A DNA stretch of 64,000 nucleotides from Micromonospora sp. WMMD1102 (GTDB lineage: Bacteria; Actinomycetota; Actinomycetes; Mycobacteriales; Micromonosporaceae): the NCBI RefSeq assembly GCF_029626265.1, contig NZ_JARUBN010000002.1:67507-131506 (forward strand), given 5' to 3'. The notes under the pieces were generated by a model. The model had not been told where the DNA came from. It made no database searches and was given only the letters and a program-made list of their open reading frames with translations. Of this stretch, positions 24,304-32,204 are shown one piece after another. How positions within the stretch are numbered: the stretch's first letter is position 1; each line of letters opens with the position of its first letter. A program made the translations under genes and the position numbers.

Positions 24304-24693
24304 TCAGTGCTCCTGTCCGTTGTGAAAGTGGCCTTCGCCGACCATCCGCTGACCCTCGGCCCGCAGCCGACCCAGCAACGCCCGCTCGTCGGCCGACGGC
24401 TCGTGCGGCATCTGCTGCGTGTCGGCGACCTCCCGGCCGACGGCGTACAGGGACAGCTCGTACCAGACCCCGGCGTCGTCACCGGCGGCCCACGACAGGG
24501 CGATGTTGGCGCCGTCGAGGTATTCGGCGTCGCACAGGTCCGTGTCGCAGTCTTCGGCGTCGCAGTCGACGGCGTGGAGGATCAGGGCGTTGATCGTCTC
24601 GGCGGGGGTGGGGATGGAGCGGAATTCGAGGATGCCCTGGGGGGTGCCGTACAGGTAGCGGGCGGCTCCGGCGTTGTGGCGGGTCTCCTGCAT
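24304..24693 (-). CDS. Hypothetical Asp/Cys-rich protein, 129 aa
   Basis: ATG 24693 with GAGGACAAG; first gene behind a strong promoter at 24720-24780. Contains AVDCDAEDCDTDLCDAEYLDG, a strongly acidic cysteine cluster that could bind metal. No family recognised. Confidence 0.5.
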   Translation of the reverse strand: MQETRHNAGAARYLYGTPQGILEFRSIPTPAETINALILHAVDCDAEDCDTDLCDAEYLDGANIALSWAAGDDAGVWYELSLYAVGREVADTQQMPHEPSADERALLGRLRAEGQRMVGEGHFHNGQEH

Positions 24694-24719
24694 CTTGTCC
24701 TCCCTCGAATCTCTGTCTC

Positions 24720-24780
24720 CGTTGTATGTACAGCTTAAGCCACGCCAATCCACCAGTCAACAACTAGGACAGAGTTTTAG
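24720..24780 (-). promoter_or_regulatory. Leftward promoter, copy 1
   Basis: Minus strand: TTGACT, a 17-base spacer, TAAGCT, then GTACATACAAC. Upstream lies AAACTCTGTCCTAGTTG. The same hexamers, spacing and flanks recur at 26339-26400, so both copies are probably controlled by the same factor. Confidence 0.65.
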
Positions 24781-24783
24781 AGG

Positions 24784-25044
24784 CTAGCCCTGACCAGCAG
24801 ACTTACGCGGCCGACCACCCACACCCGACCGATCCTGCTGCCGCGCAAACCACTCCCGGATCTCCTCGGCCCGCGACAGATTCCACCACGGCCACTTCCC
24901 GTTCACCCCGTCCGGCTCCGGAAACGGATCCGACTCGTACGGGCCACCCGACTTCGACCGCTGCCGGTACCGAGACACCGTCGCCGCCTGCACACCACCC
25001 AACGCGGCCACAGCCTTCGTGTCCATGAACGGCGCCTCACCCAC
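24784..25044 (-). CDS. HTH protein with excisionase-like fold, 86 aa
   Basis: GTG 25044 follows GGAGGATCCT. MDTKAVAALGGVQAATVSRYRQRSK, then WWNLSRAEEIREWFARQ, is the layout of an HTH DNA-binding domain plus a wing, like phage excision or copy-control proteins. It lies just upstream of the promoter copy at 24720. Confidence 0.55.
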   Translation of the reverse strand: MGEAPFMDTKAVAALGGVQAATVSRYRQRSKSGGPYESDPFPEPDGVNGKWPWWNLSRAEEIREWFARQQDRSGVGGRPRKSAGQG

Positions 25045-25109
25045 AGGATCCTCCGAAACTCGGTCCACACAACTTGCCGGACCATACGCTACCGAAGCAC
25101 CCACACCAA

Positions 25110-25580
25110 TCACCCCGCCTTCGCCGCAGACGCAGCCACCCCGCGCACCAGCTCGCGCAGCGACTCCCACGTCACGAGCGGAGCGCCGGGAATCTGCGGA
25201 CAACCGTCCGGGGCGACCATCTCCCCCTCGTCCAGCAGATCCAATGCCCGACCGAAGTCGCCCGCGTGGAACGCCTCGCTGGCCTGACGTTCGAAGTCCC
25301 GCCCAACCTGCCGACGGGCTTCCTGTCGCTCCTCCATCTCACGTTCGGTGAACGAGGTCGCCAGCACCTCCGGGTGCTCGCCGAGGTAGGCGTACACCCA
25401 GTCGCACAGCTCGCGCCAGTCCCAGCCGCGTCGATCACCCAGGCCGGACAGCGGACCCTCGGTCACGTAGCGGGCCACCGACGACGCGCTGCCGCCGATC
25501 ATCGGATGGGCGTACAGCCGGCCGGCGTGGTCCTCGATGATGTGCGTGACCCGGACCAGGTCAACGGGGTCGATGTCCAT
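25110..25580 (-). CDS. Hypothetical protein, 156 aa
   Basis: ATG 25580 directly follows the upstream stop TGA; an in-frame ATG at 25607 overlaps that gene. WDWRELCDWVYAYLGEHPEVLA, then a charged coil (EREMEERQEARRQVGRDFERQ), then an acidic LDLLDEGEMVAPDGC. No family recognised. Confidence 0.5.
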   Translation of the reverse strand: MDIDPVDLVRVTHIIEDHAGRLYAHPMIGGSASSVARYVTEGPLSGLGDRRGWDWRELCDWVYAYLGEHPEVLATSFTEREMEERQEARRQVGRDFERQASEAFHAGDFGRALDLLDEGEMVAPDGCPQIPGAPLVTWESLRELVRGVAASAAKAG

Positions 25581-25581
25581 G

Positions 25582-25845
25582 TCACTCTCCACGGGCTCGG
25601 GCGACATCCGCCTCGGCGGCGATCGGCGTCAACGTGTCCAAGCACAGGGCTGCGACGGCCGAGGTCACGGACCGCTGCACGGAGGCCGCCGTACTTGAGT
25701 AGCTGCCGCTTTCGACGCCAACCGAGCCGGCCCGACTACGGAGCGACACGGCGAGCTGTTCTAGTTCGTCGGCGGCCCGCTCGATGTGCCGTCGCAGCGT
25801 TTCGGCCGCGTACCCCTCGACGGTGGACGGGATCGGGTTACTCAC
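25582..25845 (-). CDS. Hypothetical helical protein, 87 aa
   Basis: GTG 25845. Heptad-like AETLRRHIERAADELEQLAVSLRS suggests a short coiled coil. The stop is directly followed by the next start. No family recognised. Confidence 0.5.
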   Translation of the reverse strand: MSNPIPSTVEGYAAETLRRHIERAADELEQLAVSLRSRAGSVGVESGSYSSTAASVQRSVTSAVAALCLDTLTPIAAEADVARARGE

Positions 25846-25901
25846 GGCGTGCCTCCTGACGGGTTCAGAGTCTTCTCTACAGCGGACCCGCGCGACACCG
25901 G

Positions 25902-26228
25902 TCAGGACCACATCACGACCGCGTTCCGCTCTCGCGCCCAGGATGCGATCTCGTGCAGTTGGGTGAGCCGTTCGGCGAGGTAGCCGGGGCGTCGTCCGCA
26001 GTCGATCCAGTTGGTGCCCTCGATCCGGGCCGGCAGCCCTCGGGTGTCGTCGGTGGCGACGTCGGAGAGTGCCTGGGCGAGCAGTACGCGGCCGAGGAAG
26101 TCCTCGGCGGCGAGTTCCCCGCATCCGTCGTTGGTGAGGCCGAGCAGGTCGAGGACCTGGGCCGCGTTCCCGTTGGCCATGTTGACCGTGGGGCCGCCGA
26201 CGGTGGCGGGGGCGAAGGTGATGGACAT
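25902..26228 (-). CDS. Hypothetical protein, 108 aa, first gene after a promoter copy
   Basis: ATG 26228 with GGGAGGCCCCC. A mixed alpha/beta small protein (AAQVLDLLGLTNDGCGELAAEDF, ERLTQLHEIASWARERNAVVMW). The promoter at 26339-26400 lies just upstream. Resembles small mycobacteriophage or actinophage early proteins; no family assigned. Confidence 0.55.
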   Translation of the reverse strand: MSITFAPATVGGPTVNMANGNAAQVLDLLGLTNDGCGELAAEDFLGRVLLAQALSDVATDDTRGLPARIEGTNWIDCGRRPGYLAERLTQLHEIASWARERNAVVMWS

Positions 26229-26338
26229 GGGGGCCTCCCTGGGTTGGGTTGGGTGGTGCTCGCGTTCCCTTAGCGCCCGTTGGCGTTGGGGAGGCCCCTT
26301 GTCCCGCTCGCGCGGGTCCGCTGTTGAGTTAGAAACTT

Positions 26339-26400
26339 GGTGCGTGTTGTATGTACAGCTTAACGACTACCCGGGGGGCGGTCAACAACATAGACAGAGT
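26339..26400 (-). promoter_or_regulatory. Leftward promoter, copy 2
   Basis: Minus strand: TTGACC, a 17-base spacer, TAAGCT and GTACATACAAC, with the same upstream AAACTCTGTC element as copy 1. The spacers differ while hexamers and flanks are conserved, which points to selection on promoter and operator. Confidence 0.65.
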
Positions 26401-26405
26401 TTCTG

Positions 26406-26645
26406 TCAGTCTCCTCGAACCGCAGCCCACGCCACGGTCATCGACCCGCCATCCCGATACACCTCGAACTCCCCCGCAGCCCGGTCGACAGCAGTCACCC
26501 ACCACCCCGGCCCGTAGTCGACGACGATTACGCTCACCGCCTCACGCCGGTCGAACCGGTCGGCTACCTGCTCGGCGAACTCGTTGCGGCGATTGCGGCG
26601 CCGGTTCCGGTGCACGGTCAGCGGGCGCTCTACGGTCGCGGTCAT
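26406..26645 (-). CDS. Hypothetical protein, 79 aa
   Basis: ATG 26645 with GAGGAGACCC. Strongly basic N-terminus (VHRNRRRNRRNEFAEQ), then beta strands (AVSVIVVDYGPGWWVTAVD). Possibly nucleic-acid binding; no family. Confidence 0.5.
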   Translation of the reverse strand: MTATVERPLTVHRNRRRNRRNEFAEQVADRFDRREAVSVIVVDYGPGWWVTAVDRAAGEFEVYRDGGSMTVAWAAVRGD

Positions 26646-26809
26646 CGGGTCTCCTCGCGGGTTTCGGGCGGGCACTCGTCGGGGCAGTCACCACGCTCAC
26701 GGTCGGTGCCGCACGGCTGGTGGATGGTCGGGATCGGCTCGTACGTGACCGGGCGACGCCGGGGGTAGCCGTAGGTGGCCACCCCCGACCGCATCTCACC
26801 GCCGGTCAC
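26642..26809 (-). CDS. Hypothetical protein, 55 aa
   Basis: GTG 26809 overlaps the upstream stop (GTGA), and its own stop overlaps the next ATG. Ends with CGTDRERGDCPDECPPET, a possible metal site. Exact coupling on both sides supports it as a real gene. Confidence 0.5.
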   Translation of the reverse strand: MTGGEMRSGVATYGYPRRRPVTYEPIPTIHQPCGTDRERGDCPDECPPETREETR

Positions 26810-26961
26810 TGGCGGGGCAGATAGCGAGGGTCGACGATCGCGCCGACATCCGTCCGCTGGGCGACGGGGCGCGTCTCACGGCGTACCGCCGCGCGGATGA
26901 GTTTCGCGCAGCGGACGCAACGGCCACAGGAGCACGACGCCTGCCCGTTAGCATTGGCCAT
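26806..26961 (-). CDS. Small zinc-binding-like protein, 51 aa
   Basis: ATG 26961 with AGGAGGTCAG. SCSCGRCVRCAKLIRAAVR carries a CxCxxCxxC cluster followed by a basic helix. No family recognised. Confidence 0.55.
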   Translation of the reverse strand: MANANGQASCSCGRCVRCAKLIRAAVRRETRPVAQRTDVGAIVDPRYLPRQ

Positions 26962-27115
26962 GCTGACCTCCTTCGGGGGGTTGGTGGTGAGGGCAGCCGG
27001 TGGCTTTCCAGGGCTTGATCGGCTGCCCTCGCGCTGGTTGGGGTGATCGGCTTCCGTGCCGGTCCCGCAGCGCTCGACCCCCTTCGAGGTCGAGCGCCAC
27101 GGCGGACCGTGACGG

Positions 27116-27550
27116 TCAGAAGATTGACGTCAGTCCGGCGGCGACCACACCAAGCAGCAGTGCGGTACGCAGCAGGTCGACAGCGGCCCGCTGCCGGCGG
27201 TACTTCGCATCGGCGAGCCGGGACAGTGCCCGCAGCGTTTCCGTCCGCGAGCCGTCCCGCACCATCCGGTCGATGTCGTCGTCGGTGGCGGTGGCGTAGC
27301 CGACCAGGCCGTGCCCGCCGTTCAGGTTCGGTCGGGCCGAGCCGAGGAGGATCCAGCCGGCGGCGACGGTGGCAACCAGCGCGGCGACGAGCAGCACCAC
27401 ACACAGCGGCGGCTGGTCACGTCCGAGGAGGGTCACCCCGCCGGCCAGGGCGGCGGTGACGACGGCGAGGAGCAGGCCGGCTTTCGTGTCGACGCGGCCG
27501 AGTTCGGCCCGCACGGCGCCGATCTCCTCCCCGATCCGGTCGCCGGTCAC
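27116..27550 (-). CDS. 2TM protein resembling the Pycsar effector family (DUF5706-like)
   Basis: A 144-aa protein from GTG 27550, overlapping the upstream NUDIX gene by four bases. Residues 9-45 read [20 protein letters not shown]; the xxDxKAxxLL pattern before the first of two membrane helices is characteristic of Pycsar-TM effectors. Helices lie at about 24-43 and 50-70; a charged C-terminal helical tail and a third hydrophobic stretch at the end complete it. In known systems such proteins permeabilise the membrane when a cyclic pyrimidine forms. No cyclase is visible nearby; the coupled partner is a NUDIX hydrolase. Confidence 0.65.
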   Translation of the reverse strand: MTGDRIGEEIGAVRAELGRVDTKAGLLLAVVTAALAGGVTLLGRDQPPLCVVLLVAALVATVAAGWILLGSARPNLNGGHGLVGYATATDDDIDRMVRDGSRTETLRALSRLADAKYRRQRAAVDLLRTALLLGVVAAGLTSIF

Positions 27551-28236
27551 GACGACCCGCCGTCGAGGAGTTCCATCAGCAGCGGCACGTGCGCGGCGAA
27601 CACCTGGCCGCCATACTCGCCGGTCAGATGCCACACCAGATCGGCGTACAAGTCGGCCGGCACCCACACGGCCCGGCGAACCTCGCCCGGTTGCGGGATC
27701 AGACACGGGAACCAGCCCGGCCGGTAGACGCCCAGCCGCACGCGTGTCGGCACGCTCACCATCCACGCCTCGTCGCTGCACCTCGGGTCCGGCATGTACC
27801 GGGCCGGTAGCGTCGTCCAGTCTGCGTCGATGGCGAGCAGGCCGGTCTCCTCCAGCAGTTCGCGGCGGGCGGCCGTCTCCGGGTCCTCGCCCGGGTCGAC
27901 GTACCCGCCGGGGACCGCCCACCCGGAGGTCCCGTCGCCGCCGGCACGTTCGATCATCAGTAGCCACCGGCCGCCGTGGGTGTCGGTCAGCGTCACGACC
28001 GCATCGGCGCACACCTGCTCACCCCAATGGCCGAGCCGGTTCCGCCCGTACCGAACCTTCGTTGGGGCGTGCGGGTTGACCGGCCGCCCGTCAACCACCT
28101 GGAACGGGATCAGCGCGGCAGCTTGCCGGGCGGTCCAGTCGATTCGGGCCGGGTTGGTTTCCGGGTCGGCCCACGACTCGCCACGGGCAGCAGCGGCCAG
28201 CACCTTCGGATCGGTGTAGGTGACATCGTCGGTCAC
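27547..28236 (-). CDS. NUDIX hydrolase
   Basis: A 229-aa protein with a canonical Nudix box from Gly111 to about residue 133: [11 protein letters not shown], then RRELLEETG. The N-terminal 75 residues look like the extra domain of ADP-ribose-type or nucleotide-sugar hydrolases. It is coupled by GTGA overlaps to the 69-aa gene upstream and to the 2TM gene downstream. It could make, process or degrade a nucleotide signal sensed by the membrane protein (inference). Confidence 0.85.
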   Translation of the reverse strand: MTDDVTYTDPKVLAAAARGESWADPETNPARIDWTARQAAALIPFQVVDGRPVNPHAPTKVRYGRNRLGHWGEQVCADAVVTLTDTHGGRWLLMIERAGGDGTSGWAVPGGYVDPGEDPETAARRELLEETGLLAIDADWTTLPARYMPDPRCSDEAWMVSVPTRVRLGVYRPGWFPCLIPQPGEVRRAVWVPADLYADLVWHLTGEYGGQVFAAHVPLLMELLDGGSS

Positions 28237-28442
28237 CGTCCACCGCCGATGACGGGGCCGGGCGGGCAGGCGGGGCTGCCGTCGCCGTGTTGTCGCTCCG
28301 GCTGGTCGCCCCACGGACGTCCACCGCGCGGCGGCGGGGCGAGCCGGGTCGCCTTGTCACAGTCGGGGCACCGGCAGGTGTGTGTGGCGACACACAACGC
28401 GCTCGGGATGTAGTCGGGACCTGACCGCCTGCGGTCAAACAC
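28233..28442 (-). CDS. Small Cys-containing protein, 69 aa
   Basis: GTG 28442. [19 protein letters not shown] is a likely zinc knuckle, followed by a Pro/Arg-rich tail. It overlaps the NUDIX start (GTGA), so it belongs to the same operon and may be a small accessory. Confidence 0.5.
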   Translation of the reverse strand: MFDRRRSGPDYIPSALCVATHTCRCPDCDKATRLAPPPRGGRPWGDQPERQHGDGSPACPPGPVIGGGR

Positions 28443-28444
28443 GA

Positions 28445-28567
28445 CTACCGCCGGCCCTGCTTCTGCTTGTTCCGCAGCTCGTCGGCGACCGGGACGACCT
28501 TCGACGGCGACAGGTCGCCAAGCTGCCGACCGATCCCGCTGTCCTTGTCCTTGTTGTTCTGCGCCAT
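28445..28567 (-). CDS. Small charged protein, 40 aa
   Basis: ATG 28567 with AGGAGACGTC. MAQNNKDKDSGIGRQLGDLS and a basic C-terminus. Too short to classify. Confidence 0.45.
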   Translation of the reverse strand: MAQNNKDKDSGIGRQLGDLSPSKVVPVADELRNKQKQGRR

Positions 28568-28658
28568 GACGTCTCCTTCAGGGAGTGGTTGGGGGTGGAC
28601 CGTCCGGCCCCCTGCCCCGGCACGACACGGATTTGCGCCGGAGAGGGATCGGACGGGG

Positions 28659-28814
28659 CTACCGCCGTCGGGTGAGGAGTCGCCGCAGCGGACCCTCTGT
28701 GATCGTCTGGGTGGTCCACTCGTCGTAGCCGCGCAGATGGCGAGGCAACGTCGTCTCCACCACCTCGACCCGGCCGTCCTTGCCGATCCGGTGCCCGTAC
28801 TCGCGCTTCGCCAC
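28659..28814 (-). CDS. Hypothetical protein, 51 aa
   Basis: GTG 28814 overlaps the upstream TAG by one base. VEVVETTLPRHLRGYDEWTTQ and an Arg-rich end. No family recognised. Confidence 0.45.
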   Translation of the reverse strand: MAKREYGHRIGKDGRVEVVETTLPRHLRGYDEWTTQTITEGPLRRLLTRRR

Positions 28815-29326
28815 TACACGCCCTCGCTCTTCCACCAGGCGACCAGCGCCGCCCGGCCGTCGTCGCTGATCGGCTCCGGCAGCGTCCGACCCGCAGCCGT
28901 CCACCAGCCGGTCAGCGTCGCGAAGTCGTCTTCGGTGATCGCCTTGTGGTCGCGGAGCGCGACCGCCATCAGCACCTCGGACGGGCCGAGCCCGATCCGC
29001 ATCCGTACCGCCTCCACCCACGGGTCGATGTCGGTGATGCCGGCGCACGACGACGAGGATCCGATCGGGTGCTCCTCGTACGCCTCTTCGGCGCGGTCGG
29101 CCGCGTCCTGGTGCCGGTCGGGGTCGGCGTTGTAGGCGTCGCGGTAGTGGTTGTTGAGCTGCTCCTGGTCGGCGACCGAGCGCCGTTTGATCTGGTCGAG
29201 GATGTTGTGGATCGCGGGTCCGAACTCGGCGGGCGGGGCAACGCCCAACCACGCGTAGTAGTTGAACGGGTCGATGTCCTCGTACGGGTCGACCTGCTCG
29301 TCGTCGTCGAGGAGTGTGTCGGTCAT
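28814..29326 (-). CDS. Hypothetical acidic protein, 170 aa
   Basis: ATG 29326 with AGGAGACAGCC. Acidic start (LLDDDEQVDPYEDIDPFNYY), a helical centre, a C-terminal wHTH-like part (HKAITEDDFATLTGWWTAAGR...ALVAWWKSEG). No family recognised. Confidence 0.55.
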   Translation of the reverse strand: MTDTLLDDDEQVDPYEDIDPFNYYAWLGVAPPAEFGPAIHNILDQIKRRSVADQEQLNNHYRDAYNADPDRHQDAADRAEEAYEEHPIGSSSSCAGITDIDPWVEAVRMRIGLGPSEVLMAVALRDHKAITEDDFATLTGWWTAAGRTLPEPISDDGRAALVAWWKSEGV

Positions 29327-29414
29327 GGCTGTCTCCTGAGGGTTGATTGCCTGTGGTGACCCTGCGCGGGCCGGGAGTGCAACGCCCGGCCCGGCAGGCT
29401 CGCCGACAGACCGG

Positions 29415-29612
29415 TCAGTCCTCGAACCGCCGCCAACCGGTGATCGTCACCGAGTAGCCGGGGTGGTTCTCGTCCCTGATCGTCTTGGTGATCGCGCTGA
29501 TGTCGTCGCCGGCGCGGATCGGTGGGCACGTCATGTCGGACCAGCCGTAACCGAGTCCGTCGCGCGTGGCGTAGACGTAGGTAACGAAGTAGCGGATGCG
29601 CTGTTCGGTCAC
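29415..29612 (-). CDS. Hypothetical protein, 65 aa
   Basis: GTG 29612 in a GTGA overlap. Beta-rich (IRYFVTYVYATRDGLGYG, HPGYSVTITGWRRF). No family recognised. Confidence 0.5.
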   Translation of the reverse strand: MTEQRIRYFVTYVYATRDGLGYGWSDMTCPPIRAGDDISAITKTIRDENHPGYSVTITGWRRFED

Positions 29613-29764
29613 CGGACGCTCGCCCACGACTCGTTGATCGCGGCCCGGCGGGCGTTGCCCCGGTTCGGACGGACCCGGATAGTGGCCCGGTCCTCGCCGT
29701 AGCCGACGGTGCGGGTGGAGCGGATCTCGCGGGGCAGGTGACCGTTCGTGGCGCTCGCGTACAT
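29609..29764 (-). CDS. Small basic protein, 51 aa
   Basis: ATG 29764 with GAGGAGAACTG. MYASATNGHLPREIRSTRT and an RVRPNRGNARRAAI tail. Possibly nucleic-acid binding. Coupled to the next gene. Confidence 0.45.
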   Translation of the reverse strand: MYASATNGHLPREIRSTRTVGYGEDRATIRVRPNRGNARRAAINESWASVR

Positions 29765-29849
29765 GACAGTTCTCCTCATATCGGGGCGAATCATCGAACT
29801 CTGGATAGACCTCCGGCCAGGCGGCCGGGGTTTGCTGCTGAAAGGTGGG

Positions 29850-29993
29850 TCAGAAAAGAGAGATCAGAACGGTGTCGGTTAGCGGATCGAACGCCTCACC
29901 GGCCTGCCACGGGTCCACCGGCACGGCCAGACGCTCCACCCCCGACCGGTGCAGGCCCACATACCGGGCGGGCCGGCGGAACAGGCGACTCAC
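29850..29993 (-). CDS. Small basic protein, 47 aa
   Basis: GTG 29993 overlaps the upstream stop. Arg-rich N-terminus (VSRLFRRPARYVGLHRSG), acidic C-terminus. Supported by coupling only. Confidence 0.4.
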   Translation of the reverse strand: MSRLFRRPARYVGLHRSGVERLAVPVDPWQAGEAFDPLTDTVLISLF

Positions 29994-30181
29994 CGGACAC
30001 CCCCGACCAGCGCGGCCCGGCGCAGCAACTCGGCCTCGTCGGCGTGCCGGACAGCATCCGCGAGCGGAGACGACGGCAACGCCGCATCCTCAGCCAGCGC
30101 ACGAGCGAACGCATCCTCGGACATGCCCTCGATCGCGGCGACGTGCGCGGCCTCGAACTTGGCAACCTCCACCGCGTTCAC
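29990..30181 (-). CDS. Helical acidic protein, 63 aa
   Basis: GTG 30181. Almost wholly helical and Ala/Glu-rich (NAVEVAKFEAAHVAAIEGMS, EDAFARALAEDAALP). Coupled by four-base overlaps at both ends. Confidence 0.5.
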   Translation of the reverse strand: MNAVEVAKFEAAHVAAIEGMSEDAFARALAEDAALPSSPLADAVRHADEAELLRRAALVGGVR

Positions 30182-30306
30182 CGCCGCTCACCCGCCTTCG
30201 GGTCGTTCACCGGCACCCCGGCCGGCATGCTCGTCGGCCAGCGACGAACAGGCTGGCTGGTGTTCAGCTTCGTCCACGACGGCTTCCCGGCAGGCTTCGC
30301 GTTCAT
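30178..30306 (-). CDS. Small basic protein, 42 aa
   Basis: ATG 30306, ends in the GTGA of the next gene. Lys/Arg/Pro-rich (NAKPAGKPSWTKLNTSQPVR). Translational coupling is the main support. Confidence 0.4.
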   Translation of the reverse strand: MNAKPAGKPSWTKLNTSQPVRRWPTSMPAGVPVNDPKAGERR

Positions 30307-30587
30307 CGGGTCACCGCCTTGAGCGCGCCGTCCACGAACGCCAACGCCTCCGTCGACTCGTAACCGCCCGGGACCGTCAGCCGCAGCCGGCGCAGTGTGC
30401 CCGGCCCGACCGGCTCGCCCCCGACCGCTACCGACGCCCGGTGCAGTTCCCGCACGATGCGGACGTACCGGTGTTCGTTGGCCGGGTCGATCTTCACGTC
30501 CGGGTCAACGCGCACGGTCTTGAGTTCGTCGATGTACACCCGGCCGGCGGCCACGTCTGCGAGGACTCGAAGCGTGAAGGTGTCCAC
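30303..30587 (-). CDS. Hypothetical protein, 94 aa
   Basis: GTG 30587. Begins with a hydrophobic beta/alpha segment (FTLRVLADVAAGRVYIDEL) and ends GALKAVTR. No family recognised. Confidence 0.5.
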   Translation of the reverse strand: MDTFTLRVLADVAAGRVYIDELKTVRVDPDVKIDPANEHRYVRIVRELHRASVAVGGEPVGPGTLRRLRLTVPGGYESTEALAFVDGALKAVTR

Positions 30588-30588
30588 G

Positions 30589-30636
30589 TCAGACCACCTC
30601 CTGCTCGTCCAGCGAGGGGTGAATGTCGGGAGTCAT
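30589..30636 (-). CDS. Micro-ORF, 15 aa
   Basis: ATGA overlap with the gene upstream and a stop immediately before the next GTG. It fits the coupled chain exactly, so it may act as a translational bridge. The acidic peptide MTPDIHPSLDEQEVV is too short to classify. Confidence 0.35.
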   Translation of the reverse strand: MTPDIHPSLDEQEVV

Positions 30637-30950
30637 GCCAGCCCCCCCGACTTGCTGTGCCGCTGACCGGCGGCGGCTGCCGCCTGGGACGCGAGCCGGT
30701 AAAGGTCGTCGAGTTGCGCCATCGACATCGGGCCGGCGTAGGCGCGGACCGGACCGGTCTTCACCTTCCCGGCGTCGTCGGTCCGGTCGACCCGGCGCAT
30801 CGTCACCTCGTGCCCGGACACAATCCCGAACAGGTGCTCGTGGGTAACGGACCCGTCGTCGTTGATGGTGTGCCGCTCCGGCTGGCACCACGGCGGGCAG
30901 GCGACCTGCGCGTCGGCCTGCGACATAACCTCGGTCTGCTCCACGGTCAC
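30633..30950 (-). CDS. Hypothetical protein, 105 aa
   Basis: GTG 30950 in a GTGA overlap. Contains CPPWCQPERHTI, then GSVTHEHLFG, a Cys/His cluster seen in several actinomycete hypothetical proteins, then a C-terminal helix (MAQLDDLYRLASQAAAAAG). Possibly metal binding. Confidence 0.55.
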   Translation of the reverse strand: MTVEQTEVMSQADAQVACPPWCQPERHTINDDGSVTHEHLFGIVSGHEVTMRRVDRTDDAGKVKTGPVRAYAGPMSMAQLDDLYRLASQAAAAAGQRHSKSGGLA

Positions 30951-31300
30951 ACCTCCCCGACCGGCTCGAAGTAGCCGAGGAGAATCACCGGCGCGACCCG
31001 TCCGGACGGCATCCGACAGCTCGTGAACAGGCCGCCGTGCTCGACGAACACGACCTCCACCAGCAGGTCCGGCCGGGTCAGGCACCGCCACCGCTGCCCC
31101 ACGGCAGGGCGGGGTACGTCGATCGGGCGGACATCGTCCGGGCCGACTGTGATTCGACCGATGGTCCCGGCTGTGAACACGTCAATCCAGGGGTGCCCGT
31201 CCACATCACGGACGGCGGTGACCTCGCCGGGGTTCTCTACCCCCCGGTGGTCGGTGGCGAAAACGAGGTCGCCGACAGTGGGCAGGTACGTCATGGTCAC
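30947..31300 (-). CDS. Hypothetical beta-rich protein, 117 aa
   Basis: GTG 31300 (ATG 31294 is in the same frame) after GGGAGGTGG. Contains VGDLVFATDHRGVENPGEVTA, then WRCLTRPDLLVEVVFVEHGG, like small SH3-type barrels. No family assigned. Confidence 0.5.
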   Translation of the reverse strand: MTMTYLPTVGDLVFATDHRGVENPGEVTAVRDVDGHPWIDVFTAGTIGRITVGPDDVRPIDVPRPAVGQRWRCLTRPDLLVEVVFVEHGGLFTSCRMPSGRVAPVILLGYFEPVGEV

Positions 31301-31611
31301 GCCACCTCCCGGCCCTTGCCGTAGGCGTAGTTCGCCGCCGCACCCCAAACCGCGTCCCACATGCCGCCACGCTTCAGCGGGCGCTGGAAGACGTCGAGCA
31401 TCGCCGCCCGGAACTCCGGGTCGGCGTTCGGCCGGCGGGTCGGGGAGAACACGTCGAACGAGCCGGAGATCACGTCAAGGTCGGCGCGTGTTTTCGGGTC
31501 CGTCGTCGGGTCGGTCAGGGCCACGGACACCCAGCGGGCGTAGCCTTCCAGTTCGATGTCGAGCGGGCTACGGTCGTCGGGCTCCGGGAAGGCGAGGGCG
31601 GTCGTCGTCAT
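31297..31611 (-). CDS. Hypothetical protein, 104 aa
   Basis: ATG 31611, coupled to the gene upstream. SPLDIELEGYARWVSVALTD and a C-terminal AVWGAAANYAYGKGREVA. No family recognised. Confidence 0.5.
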   Translation of the reverse strand: MTTTALAFPEPDDRSPLDIELEGYARWVSVALTDPTTDPKTRADLDVISGSFDVFSPTRRPNADPEFRAAMLDVFQRPLKRGGMWDAVWGAAANYAYGKGREVA

Positions 31612-32123
31612 CGGGCCACCCCCGTCCGGGCGGCCCGCTCGGCGCGGTCCCGCTCCATGCCGGCCCGGAACTCGTCCCGGAACTCCTTGAACGTGCGCGG
31701 GTGGGGGATCTCGGCCGCCACCTCGGCGAGCGCCGTGCCGACCTGTGCGGTCAGCGCGTTCAGCGTCTCCTCCGAGATCGGGTCGACCAGGTCCAGCAGG
31801 GCGTTCAGGTGCTCGACCCGGGCCCGGGACGGCCCGTCGGTACGGCGCTGCATCCGGTGCAGCTCGGCCGTCAGAGTCTCGTTCAGGTCGGCCCGGATCT
31901 CCTCCGGCGACTTGAACGCCTCCCCACCGGTCGCGATGACCTCACGGGCAAGGATCGCCGTGGCCTGGTCCGGGGTGGTGAAGGACAGCTCGTCGTGCCG
32001 GTACGCGGTGGTGCCGGCGTAGGTGTTGATCGCGAAGCCGCCCTCGACGGTACGGCTCGACTGGATGGACAGCGCGCCGTGCCTCGTAGTGAGGGGCGCG
32101 GGCAGCGTGGAGGTAGAGTCCAC
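31608..32123 (-). CDS. Hypothetical protein, first gene of the leftward early operon
   Basis: A 171-aa protein from GTG 32123, with AAGGGAAT upstream. A beta-rich start, then a long helical region (ADLNETLTAELHRMQRRTDG, RTFKEFRDEFRAGMERDRAE). It is the first gene behind the GntR-controlled promoter at 32205-32258 and could be a nucleic-acid-binding early protein. Family unknown. Confidence 0.55.
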   Translation of the reverse strand: MDSTSTLPAPLTTRHGALSIQSSRTVEGGFAINTYAGTTAYRHDELSFTTPDQATAILAREVIATGGEAFKSPEEIRADLNETLTAELHRMQRRTDGPSRARVEHLNALLDLVDPISEETLNALTAQVGTALAEVAAEIPHPRTFKEFRDEFRAGMERDRAERAARTGVAR

Positions 32124-32152
32124 AGCAAGATTCCCTTCGGGGGATCCGTGGG

Positions 32153-32197
32153 CCCCTGCACCGGTCGTCCGACCAAAGAAGTCCGGTGCGGGGGTTT
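32153..32197. terminator. Leader hairpin or attenuator between GntR and the leftward operon
   Basis: CCCCTGCACCGG pairs with CCGGTGCGGGGG (one GU), followed on the + strand by TTTCTTCG. On the + strand it can stop read-through. On the minus strand it lies in the leader of the leftward operon, so it could also fold in that mRNA. Confidence 0.5.
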
Positions 32198-32204
32198 CTT
32201 CGTT

